Notes: a model not told the origin generated them from the sequence alone. A stretch of 64,000 nucleotides of DNA from Bowmanella denitrificans (GCF_002887595.1 NZ_PEBU01000015.1:1-64000); one strand, 5' to 3'. Counted from the first letter of the stretch, positions 1 to 7,153 are shown. Translations and numbers: made by a program.

Positions 1-67
1 CACAGCATGATCAGCTCGTCAATTGGTCTGACAAATCAAGTCGAGGTTGCTCAAATAATGTTCGTGA

Positions 68-1483
68 TCTCACCCTGTTTGCCGTCCTGCTTATGATCCG
101 GCAGCCCTGTTAAAAATCATCCTGTTTGCGTATTCCAAAGGCATCACCTCCAGCCGTGAAATTCAGTGGTGTTGTGAAACCAATGTGATTTTTAAAGCCT
201 TGTCGTGTGATTCGGTACCGCATTTCACCACCATTGCAGCTTTTGTCAGTGGTCGGCGTAAGGAGATAGAACAGGTATTCGAGCAGGTGTTATTGATATG
301 CCATACCCAGGGTTTACTGGGCAATGAGTTGTTTGCGATTGATGGCTGCAAGATGCCGTCGAATGCGGCGAAAGAATGGTCTGGCACCTTTAAGGAGCTG
401 GAAGCCAAGCGCGCCAAACTGAAACGGCAAATTCGCTATCACATGACTGAGCACGAGAAATTGGATAAGTCTGACGCCGCGGAGGAAGTCCGTCAAAAGC
501 GGGCGGAGCAAGCTATTGAGACATTGAACAAGGCCCATGACAAGATAGACCAATTCCTAAAGACGCATAACCCAAGGATGGGCAAAGGCAAGCGTATCAA
601 GGAAGTCAAAAGTAATATCACTGACAATGAATCGGCCAAGATGACTACCAGCAAAGGCACCATCCAGGGCTACAACGGCGTGGCGGCAGTGGATAAAAAG
701 CATCAAATCATCGTTGATGCCCAAGCCTTTGGTGAAGGCCAGGAGCACCATACCTTGCAACCGGTATTGGCAAGTATTCGAGAGCGTTTCCGGCGATTGG
801 CTATTAGTGATGACATCTTAAAAGCGCAAACCATTATCACGGCCGACACGGGCTTTGCGAATGAACAGAACATGCAGTATCTGCATGAGCAGGGAATTAA
901 TGCCTATATCCCTGACAACCAGTTCCGGCAACGCGACCCCAAGTTCAACGAGCAAAAGCGCAAATATGGTAAACGCCATCAGGATAAAAAGGTGCGTAAG
1001 CAAGGCGTCATCCCGGCCAGTGAATTCAGCTTTGACCCTATCAATCACCAGTGTGTTTGTCCGGCAGGTCAACGCATCAGCTTCAGAGGGATAAGAAAGA
1101 ATGAGCAAGGCATAAAAATCGCCTACTTCGAGGGTAAGTTATTGCAGTGCCGCCACTGTGACAAAAAACAGCAGTGCATGCACAACCCCAGCGCTGCCGA
1201 CCACCGCAAAGGCGCGGGACGCCAGGTGAGCTTTAGACTCGATGCGGGGCGGGAGCCCACGTATACAGACTGGATGAAGCATCGGGTAGACAGTGCGCAA
1301 GGCAAACAGATATACAGTCACCGCATGTCGACAGTGGAGCCGGTGTTTGGCAATATCACCGTCAACAAACAACTCAGGCGATTCAGCCTCAGAGGTACAG
1401 CGAAAGTTCAAAGTCAGTGGACCTTATTCTGTTTGATACACAATATAGAAAAACTCAACCATTACGGCCAGTTAGCGGCCTGA
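68..1483 (+). CDS. IS1182-type transposase, N-terminus missing or frameshifted
   Basis: This is a DDE transposase of the IS1182 type, which would cut and paste its own insertion sequence. The readable frame opens just after a TGA at 65-67, inside the family's N-terminal DUF772-like region (RPAYDPAALLKI, then the FAYSKGITSSREIQ motif). A later GTG at 185 is in frame but lies inside this domain, so it is not a believable start. Candidate catalytic residues are Asp in FAIDGCK (codon at 341), Asp in ITADTGF (845) and Glu in STVEPVFGN (1337). A Cys pattern near 1147-1175 also fits the family. About 60-70 residues expected upstream are not in this frame. A short deletion with frameshift near 75-85 would explain it, so the copy is probably inactive. 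The terminal inverted repeats were not identified. Confidence 0.8.
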   Translation, partial: SHPVCRPAYDPAALLKIILFAYSKGITSSREIQWCCETNVIFKALSCDSVPHFTTIAAFVSGRRKEIEQVFEQVLLICHTQGLLGNELFAIDGCKMPSNAAKEWSGTFKELEAKRAKLKRQIRYHMTEHEKLDKSDAAEEVRQKRAEQAIETLNKAHDKIDQFLKTHNPRMGKGKRIKEVKSNITDNESAKMTTSKGTIQGYNGVAAVDKKHQIIVDAQAFGEGQEHHTLQPVLASIRERFRRLAISDDILKAQTIITADTGFANEQNMQYLHEQGINAYIPDNQFRQRDPKFNEQKRKYGKRHQDKKVRKQGVIPASEFSFDPINHQCVCPAGQRISFRGIRKNEQGIKIAYFEGKLLQCRHCDKKQQCMHNPSAADHRKGAGRQVSFRLDAGREPTYTDWMKHRVDSAQGKQIYSHRMSTVEPVFGNITVNKQLRRFSLRGTAKVQSQWTLFCLIHNIEKLNHYGQLAA

Positions 1484-1631
1484 CTTGCCCCTGAACTCCC
1501 CCTAAAAAACGCTCCGCCAGCCCTGTAAACTCAGGCCCAAATCAGTGCAATTATGCGGCAGAGGAAAGTCCCCAAGCCAAGCGCCAATCCAATTGAAAAA
1601 CACTCAAGTTCAAGGCAAAGTAAGGCAAGTT
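1484..1631. other. Intergenic DNA between transposase and first attC-like site
   Basis: There is no convincing gene here. It should contain the right end of the insertion sequence, but the left end is outside the window, so the inverted repeat cannot be paired. Confidence 0.4.
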
Positions 1632-1695
1632 AATCATTAAGCCGAGCGTAGAAAATGAAGACCCGAAACAACCTTTTTCTACAGGCTCGTTAGGT
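1632..1695 (+). repeat. attC-like site, first of the array (degenerate left box)
   Basis: The right box GTTAGGT (1689-1695) fits the GTTRRRY consensus. The arms GAGCGTAGAAAA (1644-1655) and TTTTCTAC plus GGCTCG can pair. The left box reads roughly TTAAGC instead of the expected ACCTAAC, so the site is decayed or was altered by the neighbouring insertion sequence. Confidence 0.6.
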
Positions 1696-1709
1696 TGCAA
1701 GGAGGAACT

Positions 1710-2129
1710 ATGAATTTATCCATCGATCAGATTATTGCTTATATCGTTACTATTGTTTCTGTCGTACTTTTTCTACAAGAAAAGTTCAAAAACAATAAGG
1801 TTCCAGTATATATGGCCCTGCAAGGGCTGTTGAAAGCAGCTTATGCAAAACACAAAATACATCAATCTAATTGGGGGCTATTCATTCAGGCCAAAATGAA
1901 TAACGAAGACAGGCAAATCAGTCTCGACGAATATATGCTTTATGTTCAAATGGTTGCGTTGGACTACGATGCCCAGATAGAACAAATTTTGGGTCTTATG
2001 AAATCACTTGAAATCAAAGAAGACTCAATATTTAACAAAAATGACTTTACTGGACACGAGGAGTTTATGAGAGAAATACGGGAACGCAAAAATGTTGTGC
2101 CCAAAAATAGCTCTTCGAATGCAACCTAA
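1710..2129 (+). CDS. Cassette protein 1, small single-pass membrane protein, unknown function
   Basis: This 139-residue protein is not recognised. It has one hydrophobic segment near residues 8-25 (IIAYIVTIVSVVLFL) followed by a mostly charged cytosolic part, so it is probably anchored by its N-terminus. The ATG at 1710 is preceded by a strong AAGGAGG at 1699-1705; an in-frame TTG at 1695 overlaps the attC box and is not needed. The stop codon is embedded in the left box of the next attC (2124-2237), the usual compact layout of an integron cassette. Confidence 0.75.
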   Translation: MNLSIDQIIAYIVTIVSVVLFLQEKFKNNKVPVYMALQGLLKAAYAKHKIHQSNWGLFIQAKMNNEDRQISLDEYMLYVQMVALDYDAQIEQILGLMKSLEIKEDSIFNKNDFTGHEEFMREIRERKNVVPKNSSSNAT

Positions 2130-2237
2130 CAAGTTGCGGAAGTTTGCCGCAAACAATGCGGCTGGGACGCAAACTCACTGGCTTGGCGCTCCGCGCAGTA
2201 TAGCCAGCGTTTTGCGCCCCTTTGCAAAGCGTTATCA
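2124..2237 (+). repeat. attC site 1
   Basis: Left box ACCTAAC (2124-2130) matches RYYYAAC exactly; right box begins GTTATCA (2231). Internal arms (GTTGCGGAAG near the left box, TTTGCAAAGC near the right) and a GCGGCTGGGAC core make a long imperfect hairpin. It is nearly identical to the site at 8888-9001. Confidence 0.9.
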
Positions 2238-2251
2238 GATTGGAAGGAATC

Positions 2252-2578
2252 GTGAATCTATTGTTTGTATGCAGTGAAAATAGGCTGAGAAGTCCCACGG
2301 GCGAAGAAGTGTTCTCTGCCTATGAAGGCATCAATGCTATAGGTTGTGGCACAAATCTGGATGCTGAAACCGTCGTTAGTGGAGATCTGATTGAATGGGC
2401 TGATATTGTCTTTGTTATGGAAAAGACACATAAGAACAAGGTATCAAAGAAGTTCAAGGATCTTCTGACCGGGAAAAAACTTGTATGTCTAGATATCCCT
2501 GACAACTATGACCGGATGGACCCTGTGCTGATAAGAATTCTTGAGAATCGTGTATCAAAGCATGTGCGTTTAAGATGA
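2252..2578 (+). CDS. Cassette protein 2, low-molecular-weight protein tyrosine phosphatase-like
   Basis: This 108-residue protein opens with VNLLFVCSENRLRSPTGEE. It carries the CX5RS phosphate-binding loop of low-molecular-weight tyrosine phosphatases right after the first beta strand (Cys7, Arg13, Ser14). Later it has a conserved-looking LDIPDNYDRMDP segment. It fits the short phosphatase-like family COG4551, predicted to dephosphorylate phosphotyrosine or phosphoarginine proteins; the substrate is unknown. The GTG start at 2252 follows GGAAGGA at 2242-2248; an in-frame ATG at 2222 lies inside attC 1 and is rejected. It is a stand-alone cassette with no kinase or capsule genes nearby. Confidence 0.75.
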   Translation: MNLLFVCSENRLRSPTGEEVFSAYEGINAIGCGTNLDAETVVSGDLIEWADIVFVMEKTHKNKVSKKFKDLLTGKKLVCLDIPDNYDRMDPVLIRILENRVSKHVRLR

Positions 2579-2581
2579 GTC

Positions 2582-2667
2582 AGATAACAAAAGCCATCAT
2601 ATCGCCGCCCAAAAGCGGCGGCTGGGACGGCGCAAAATACGCTCCGCCTCATATGGCTGCTTTATAT
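2582..2667 (+). repeat. attC site 2 (mutated right box)
   Basis: Left box GATAAC near 2583-2588, core CGGCGGCTGGGACGGCGC, and arms AAAGCCATCATAT against ATATGGCTGCTTT. The right box reads TTTATAT (2661) where GTTATAT is expected, so the conserved G at the cleavage point is lost. Confidence 0.75.
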
Positions 2668-2694
2668 TTCTTTCAGACAGCAAGGATGTAAATT

Positions 2695-3129
2695 TTGGTT
2701 CGGAAAAGAGACGAAAAAGTCACAGTCGCCTACAGTTTCTTATTTCAATCAGACGCATCAGCTAAAAGTGGATTTAGGGTTCTTCAAGAGCGAACAGTCC
2801 CATCAGAATGTTCTATGCGTTATACCAAGGAAGGCAAAGTAATTCTTCGAATCACTAGACTTCTGGAAAATTCAGAACAAGCTTTATCTGCCGCAAAAGA
2901 GGAACTGGAATCAGATCTTACTAGGTATGGTGGTGAGTTTCAGAACTGGAAATATCATGTGATCAGCTCAAACGGAAAAATGAAACCAAAGGTCATGACT
3001 TACACATCAACTCTTCTGGCATGGTTAACTCCCCCCGGAGATGCAAGAAACTACCGTACATACAAAATGCCTTATTTCTCCTTAGTGTTTGTTTTAGCAA
3101 TAGGTTTTATTGTAGTCTTGTGCGTATGA
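2695..3129 (+). CDS. Cassette protein 3, RraB-like domain with C-terminal membrane segment
   Basis: This 144-residue protein has residues 10-85 that resemble the RraB (RNase E inhibitor) fold: a first strand AYSFLFQSDA, a middle strand, a helix with LSAAKEELESDL, and the typical ending YGGEFQNWKYHV (RraB proteins end in YGGxYDGW). A hydrophobic tail at about residues 124-143 (YFSLVFVLAIGFIVVL) would anchor it in the membrane, which is unusual for RraB. The TTG start at 2695 follows AAGGA at 2682-2686. The similarity comes from pattern recognition only, and the function could differ. Confidence 0.6.
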   Translation: MVRKRDEKVTVAYSFLFQSDASAKSGFRVLQERTVPSECSMRYTKEGKVILRITRLLENSEQALSAAKEELESDLTRYGGEFQNWKYHVISSNGKMKPKVMTYTSTLLAWLTPPGDARNYRTYKMPYFSLVFVLAIGFIVVLCV

Positions 3130-3130
3130 A

Positions 3131-3234
3131 ATATAACAATACGCTATTGCCACTCACTTCGTTCGCTGGGACGCAAACACGGGCCGCTTCGCGATTATAG
3201 CTCCGTGCCTGCGCCCCAAGCCTTTGCGTTGTAC
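3131..3234 (+). repeat. attC site 3
   Basis: Left box ATATAAC (3131-3137), right box GTTGTAC (3228-3234), core GCTGGGACGCAAACACGGGCCGCTT. Arms AATACGC and GCGTTGT pair around the ends. Confidence 0.85.
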
Positions 3235-3258
3235 GCAGTAAGGAATTGAGAGTTTTCC

Positions 3259-3759
3259 ATGAGATCTAAGAAGCTTGAAACTCTTGTTAACGTTTACAAG
3301 GAATTAGCCGAAGAGCTTGTCAAACTAAATAGCCCAGAATTAGAGCCGCTGCTAAATGGCTGGTCGGTATCTTTGAGCCAAGTTAACGAAATAATTAATA
3401 GCCCTGATAATGCAATTAAGCCTTCTCTGCTCGCATCAGGTTTCGAGCAAGGGCTACGTGACACGCATCTGATGTTGGGCGATTTAAACGCCCAATATAG
3501 GTCATCCGCTATCAAGGTGTTTTATAAAATTGTAGGGTCGCATTTGCCTAGCTTCTTTCAAAAAAGCGAAGCTCAACTTCAGCGTATCGTGGCAAAAGGG
3601 CAAATTAAAAACGAAAACGAGTGGTACTTAGTTCGCCACCGAGTAGATAAAATCGAGTGCCAGCCAAACAACGAAGCGGAGCTGGCAGTTCTTAATGAGC
3701 TACTTGGTAAATTCGAAGCAAGCGGGATCAAGAGGGCAATGTCGTTGAAACATCGATAA
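3259..3759 (+). CDS. Cassette protein 4, helical cytosolic protein of unknown function
   Basis: This 166-residue soluble protein, apparently mostly helical, matches no family I recognise. It has no signal peptide or membrane segment. The ATG at 3259 is preceded by GTAAGGAATTGAGAG, which offers a usable ribosome site. Unlike the other cassettes, no attC follows its stop codon. The gene-less repeat unit (3792-4350) begins about 30 bp downstream, so this gene and the repeat now share one cassette and one attC. The C-terminus may have been altered when the two were joined. Confidence 0.7.
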   Translation: MRSKKLETLVNVYKELAEELVKLNSPELEPLLNGWSVSLSQVNEIINSPDNAIKPSLLASGFEQGLRDTHLMLGDLNAQYRSSAIKVFYKIVGSHLPSFFQKSEAQLQRIVAKGQIKNENEWYLVRHRVDKIECQPNNEAELAVLNELLGKFEASGIKRAMSLKHR

Positions 3760-3984
3760 ATGGGGCAATTGTGCCAACGCTTTGTACCTAAGAAGCCCAA
3801 GCCGCTTTGACCCTCGCTAAAAAATTCCCGGTCGGTGCAGGGCGCTGCTAAAAGGTGGGCAAGTTGCTGGGAGCCAATTGAGTGGAAAGCCTATCTTGGA
3901 TGGCTTCGCTCAGATTCAGAAGTTTATTGTTCCGAGCCTGATACCAAAAGCCAATCCCGGTTCTCTCAAGTCATTCTTTTTCTA

Positions 3985-4056
3985 CCACGAAGGGCACGAA
4001 GAACACGAAGAGTGGACAATCTCTATTGTCCTTCGTGCGCTTCGCGCCCTTCGTGG
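3985..4056. repeat. Long inverted repeat in repeat copy A
   Basis: Left arm CCACGAAGGGCACGAAG and onwards pairs with the right arm CTTCGTGCGCTTCGCGCC onwards, around a short CTCT loop. This gives a stem of about 30 bp. Repeats with this TTCGTGG/CCACGAA composition are widely dispersed in bacterial genomes and often create spurious ORFs. Confidence 0.85.
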
Positions 4057-4236
4057 TGAAGAATATTTTGAGAAAAAGTCTGGTATGGAACCAGATTAAA
4101 CAGCTTTAGCTGGCACGCAGGGCAACAGGCTGGACACTTGTTGTAAATGGAGCTGGCCCGCCATATAAGACATTGAGGTCATGATATTCAAACCTTGCCA
4201 CGACAGTCTTCACCATGGATACTAAAACTAAGTTTG

Positions 4237-4350
4237 GCTAAACAATGCCATAGACATAGTTAAAATCAGACATGGACAGTTCTCCTCAACAGTTGCCACT
4301 CAAGATTGGCAAAACTCCGGGAAAGGGGGAGTCCATATCATTCGTTATAT
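4237..4350 (+). repeat. attC of repeat copy A
   Basis: Left box GCTAAAC (4237-4243) followed by AATGCCATAG pairs with ATATCATT before the right box GTTATAT (4344-4350). The site is different in sequence from the other attC types here but is shared by all three repeat copies. Confidence 0.65.
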
Positions 4351-4371
4351 AGCCAAGAGGGATGTCATCGA

Positions 4372-4725
4372 ATGAGCCTGAATCTGTATATGAAGACGGA
4401 TAAGTTCAAAACTAATAAGGAGATGGCTGACTATTTTTATGGTGAATTCTCCAAACGAGGGTTTAAGCCTGGCAGTCCTGAAAATGAAGATTATATGTAC
4501 GCTATAGAGTCCGTAATTGATGGCGAAGCGGTGACATTTTATCTTGGGAAAAATGATGAAGCGTCTATACCCCCACTTTGGCAAATTTGGCCTGAACAAA
4601 AAGTGTCTTTTCTTAAGAGGCTATTTGGTAAACCTGATCGAGCACCAGAAGAAAAAGCCAAACGAGTTCTAGAAGAAATCGTTAAGGAAATCGAAGGAGT
4701 TCAGGCCGTTGAGTGGGCTATATAA
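4372..4725 (+). CDS. Cassette protein 5, unknown soluble protein
   Basis: This 117-residue acidic protein has alternating strand/helix character (DYMYAIESVIDGEAVTFYLG, then IPPLWQIWPEQKVSFLKRLFG). No family is recognised; size and composition are compatible with a small immunity-type or accessory domain, but nothing proves it. The ATG at 4372 is chosen because the open frame upstream runs through the preceding attC right box (4344-4350), and an AGAGGG lies at 4356-4361. The stop overlaps the left box of the next attC. Confidence 0.65.
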   Translation: MSLNLYMKTDKFKTNKEMADYFYGEFSKRGFKPGSPENEDYMYAIESVIDGEAVTFYLGKNDEASIPPLWQIWPEQKVSFLKRLFGKPDRAPEEKAKRVLEEIVKEIEGVQAVEWAI

Positions 4726-4773
4726 CAAGCAAAGGCAGTCGGACGCTTCGCGCCGCTGCTTGGGGCGTTATGT
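4720..4773 (+). repeat. attC site 5, short form
   Basis: Only 54 bp: left box ATATAAC, arms AAGCAAAGGCAG and CTGCTTGG, small GCTTCGCGC loop, right box GTTATGT (4767-4773). Length is like the 57-60 bp sites of mobile integrons rather than the 85-115 bp of the other sites here. Confidence 0.85.
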
Positions 4774-4779
4774 TCTCTT

Positions 4780-5091
4780 ATGATTTCTTCGAAAATTAAT
4801 AGGCTAGCGAATTCAGGTATTGATATATCAGGCTTTCATGAGTTGGAGTTTGAATTTTATGTTGTTGGCAAGGCCAAACTTCCGTCGCTGGCAGCGGAGT
4901 TTTATCACCCCGACAACAGCATGAGAGTGAGCACTCAAAAGCACCCTAATGGTTTTGGTTATTCACTCAGGCTACGGATTGACGGAATCTTGCAGGAAAA
5001 GGATATTGCGAAAACACTGGTTTGGCTAAACAAAGTGGCGGATGAGCATAATGTAATATTGGAAAACTGGCGTGTTGTTCAAAGAACATAA
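4780..5091 (+). CDS. Cassette protein 6, RraB-like small protein
   Basis: This 103-residue soluble protein has a layout (strand FEFYVVG, helix KLPSLAAEFYH, strand FGYSLRLRIDG, helix DIAKTLVWLNKVADEHN, final ENWRVVQ) that follows the RraB/PF06877 pattern, although the usual YDGW ending is replaced by LENW. If related, it might modulate an RNA-processing enzyme. The resemblance is weak and should be tested by profile search. The ATG is 6 bp after the right box of the previous attC, leaving no room for a strong ribosome site. Confidence 0.6.
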   Translation: MISSKINRLANSGIDISGFHELEFEFYVVGKAKLPSLAAEFYHPDNSMRVSTQKHPNGFGYSLRLRIDGILQEKDIAKTLVWLNKVADEHNVILENWRVVQRT

Positions 5092-5169
5092 CAAGGCCGA
5101 ACACATCGCACTAGCTCTGCTAGTGATGGATTCGCAACAAGTTGCTCGCCTGTGTTGGCGGCGTTATAC
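5087..5169 (+). repeat. attC site 6
   Basis: Left box ACATAAC (5087-5093), right box GTTATAC (5163-5169), arms AGGCCGAACACA against TGTGTTGGCGGC, and an internal CACTAGCTCTGCTAGTG hairpin. Confidence 0.9.
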
Positions 5170-5175
5170 GGTTGA

Positions 5176-5850
5176 ATGATGAAGGTAGTTTTGATCCCTG
5201 GTATGGATGGAACGGGAAGGTTATTCGAGCCCTTTATTGAATCCGCCCCTGCTGGATTAGAAGTGATTACGGTGCCTCTTATACAGGATGCTGCGGCTGG
5301 TTACATCGATCAGGCACAGTATGTGGTCGACACGATTGGCGATGAACCCTTAGTATTGGTTGCTGAATCCTATTCGGGAATGGTCGCCTATAATATGTTA
5401 AATATTGGGTGCAAAAATATCCGCCACATAATATTCGCCGCGAGCTTTATATCCTCACCTTCATGGATGGCATCGCTGGCAAGATATTTACCGGTGAGCG
5501 TGCTCAAAAGCAGGTTTGTCCCAAACTCTATACTGGGAAAAATCTTATTTGGCCGGTTCTCTAGTTCAAAGCTAATCGCGGTGTTTTATGAGGCGCTTGA
5601 TCACGTTTCTAACGACGTTCTTGACCATAGACTTAAGCAGATAGCAACGCTTAAGTACCCAGTTACACCAATCGAAATTCCATGTTCGTATATAAGGCCA
5701 AAGGATGATAAATTGGTGTCGAGAGCTGCGTTGGAGCCTTTTAGTAGGCTGTGTCATAAGCTAACGGTACATGAAGTAGATGGCACACATTTTGTGCTTC
5801 AAACAAACCCCAAGCAATGCTGGAGCTTGATACAGGGTGCAGACGTATAA
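5176..5850 (+). CDS. Cassette protein 7, alpha/beta hydrolase
   Basis: This 224-residue protein has the alpha/beta hydrolase layout: oxyanion region LIPGMDGTGRLFEPF near residues 6-20, a nucleophile elbow VAESYSG (Ser65, variant of GxSxG), a late Asp in PKDDKLV, and His in DGTHFVLQ. It lacks a signal peptide, so it is cytosolic. The family includes esterases, acyl hydrolases and biosynthetic thioesterases; the substrate cannot be told. Two tandem ATGs exist (5176 and 5179). It ends in an attC whose right box is degenerate. Confidence 0.8.
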   Translation: MMKVVLIPGMDGTGRLFEPFIESAPAGLEVITVPLIQDAAAGYIDQAQYVVDTIGDEPLVLVAESYSGMVAYNMLNIGCKNIRHIIFAASFISSPSWMASLARYLPVSVLKSRFVPNSILGKILFGRFSSSKLIAVFYEALDHVSNDVLDHRLKQIATLKYPVTPIEIPCSYIRPKDDKLVSRAALEPFSRLCHKLTVHEVDGTHFVLQTNPKQCWSLIQGADV

Positions 5851-5964
5851 CAATCCAATGCACGCGGAACCACCTACGTTGCGCAATTATTTGTGGTGTC
5901 GCTACGCTCCATTATTCCACAAAAATTGCTCCACTCCGGTGGTCCTGTGATTGGGGCTACATGG
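5845..5964 (+). repeat. attC site 7 (degenerate right box)
   Basis: Left box GTATAAC (5845-5851) and left arm AATGCACGCGGAACCACC pair with GGTGGTCCTGTGATTGGG. The right box position reads GCTACAT where a GTTANNN box is expected, so recombination here is probably impaired. Confidence 0.65.
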
Positions 5965-6083
5965 ACTCCCCCGTTTGTCAAACAACAGCTACACTAATCT
6001 TGATGTGTGGTATGGGACTGCCGCTCTACATTCGACTTGTTAGTGGACTTACAGTTGCTCTGGCCATGATGACAAATGGGTAA
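5961..6083 (+). CDS. Possible 40-residue hydrophobic peptide in a decayed cassette
   Basis: An ATG at 5961 opens a 40-codon frame rich in hydrophobic residues (ATLILMCGMGLPLYIRLVSG and on), which could form one membrane segment. It starts at the decayed right box of attC 7 and ends before a weak attC-like structure. No ribosome site and no family are recognised; it may be a remnant or chance frame. Confidence 0.25.
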   Translation: MDSPVCQTTATLILMCGMGLPLYIRLVSGLTVALAMMTNG

Positions 6084-6176
6084 GGAATCCATTTGAACGC
6101 CCAAAGGGCGGCCCGCAGGGCGAGCGCAGGTATAGAGCGAGTAATCTGCGTGGTTGTGGGACCTCATTCGTTAGAA
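6066..6176 (+). repeat. attC-like site 8 (weak left box)
   Basis: The right box GTTAGAA (6170-6176) is preceded by GGGACCTCATTC, which can partly pair with GACAAATGGGTAAGG near 6069. The left box (GATGAC) is poor. GC-rich CGCCC/GGGCG segments fill the middle. Confidence 0.45.
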
Positions 6177-6412
6177 GGCTTTTTGAAGCCCGCCGCAATT
6201 GCTGAAACATCATCCCTTAAGCGGCCCGAGCCGCTTTGGTCCCGCTTAAAAATTCCCGGTCGGTGCAGGGCGCTGCTAAAAGGTGGGCAATTTGCTGGGA
6301 GCCAATTGAGTGGAAAGCTTGTCTTGGATGGCTTCGCTCAGATGTAGAAGTTTATTGTTCCGTGCCTGATACCAAAAGCCAACCCCGGTTCTCTCAAGTC
6401 ATTCTTTTTCTA

Positions 6413-6484
6413 CCACAAAGGGCACGAAGAACACGAAGAGTGGACAATCACTATTGTCCTTCGTGCACTTCGCGTCCTTCGTGG
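6413..6484. repeat. Long inverted repeat in repeat copy B
   Basis: Same hairpin as in copy A, with a few arm substitutions (CCACAAAGGGCACG on the left, CGTGCACTTCGCGTCC on the right). The stem is kept despite the changes. Confidence 0.8.
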
Positions 6485-6664
6485 TGAAGAATATTTTGAG
6501 AAAGAGTCTGGTATGGAACCAGATTAAACAGCTTTAGCTGGCACGCAGGGCAACAGGCAGGACACTTGTTGTAAATGGGGCTGGCCCGCCATATAAGACA
6601 TTGAGGTCATGATATTCAAACCTTGCCACGACAGTCTTCACCATGGATACTAAAACGCAGTCTG

Positions 6665-6773
6665 GCGAAACAATGCCATAGGTATAGTTAAGAGCTGACA
6701 TGGGCGTTCTCCTCAATGGTTGCCAGTTAAGCGTGGCACCCGGGAAAGGGAGAGTCCATATCATTCGTTAGGC
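6665..6773 (+). repeat. attC of repeat copy B
   Basis: Left box GCGAAAC (6665-6671) followed by AATGCCATAGGTAT pairs with ATATCATT; right box GTTAGGC (6767-6773) is a perfect GTTRRRY. Confidence 0.7.
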
Positions 6774-6793
6774 ATACGAGAATTGGTGCAGCG

Positions 6794-7153
6794 ATGAAAA
6801 ATCTGACATTTGATGGCACTCAAGAAGCACTTCGTCCGATAACGTCTCTTCTTAGCAAGTCGGAGAAAGCTTGTCAGAAGTTAACCCCAGGAACGTGGCA
6901 GCATAAGATGCTAAAGAAGAACATAGATGCATTACAGGTTGCTTCTCATTTGATAAACGACGATAGGACGGCGCCCCAGAATGACTTACGAGATGCTCTG
7001 AGCGCAATTTCAGATATGGCATCCAGGTCCGAAAAGGCCCTATCAAAGTTCGAGCCGGGGACATCTCAACACACACTCCAGCGCAACAGACTCAATGCTC
7101 TGCAGATTGCAGAAGTTCTGGTAAAACAAGGAATTGAATGTGACAGCGCCTAA
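6794..7153 (+). CDS. Cassette protein 10, tandem-duplicated helical protein
   Basis: This 119-residue soluble protein is made of two similar halves. Residues about 12-55 contain ITSLLSKSEKACQKLTPGTW, then QHKMLKKNIDALQVASHLI. Residues about 69-113 contain ISDMASRSEKALSKFEPGTS, then QHTLQRNRLNALQIAEVLV. Each half looks like a helix-turn-helix hairpin with a conserved SEKA...PGT..QH motif, so the protein is probably an alpha-helical repeat. No family or function is recognised. The ATG at 6794 is 20 bp after the preceding right box. The stop lies inside the next left box. Confidence 0.7.
   Translation: MKNLTFDGTQEALRPITSLLSKSEKACQKLTPGTWQHKMLKKNIDALQVASHLINDDRTAPQNDLRDALSAISDMASRSEKALSKFEPGTSQHTLQRNRLNALQIAEVLVKQGIECDSA

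Larger units (their letters stand above)
3792..4350 (+). repeat. Gene-less repeat unit, copy A
   Basis: One of three near-identical units of about 560 bp (others at 6219-6773 and 11,533-12,106). It starts near a GCC/GGC-rich palindrome (GCCCAAGCCGCTT), continues with CGGTCGGTGCAGGGCGCTGC, contains a long hairpin at 3985-4056 and ends in its own attC. Short open frames run through it, but differences between copies mostly change amino acids, so it is probably non-coding. It is fused behind the gene at 3259-3759. Confidence 0.85.
6219..6773 (+). repeat. Gene-less repeat unit, copy B (stand-alone cassette)
   Basis: This copy lies between two right boxes (6170 and 6767), so it forms a cassette with no gene. 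It begins with the palindrome AAGCGGCCCGAGCCGCTT, includes the long hairpin at 6413-6484, and ends with an attC at 6665-6773. It differs from copy A by scattered substitutions. Confidence 0.85.

Noticed and set aside
314-1108. Several open frames opposite or out of frame with the transposase
   Set aside because: Shadow frames of the transposase coding sequence with no domain of their own.
3835-4099. Open frames (74 and 73 codons) in repeat copy A, also present in copies B and C, including a His-Glu-Gly-rich stretch
   Set aside because: They run through the long hairpin; the differences between copies mostly change amino acids, and such frames are common artefacts of this repeat class.
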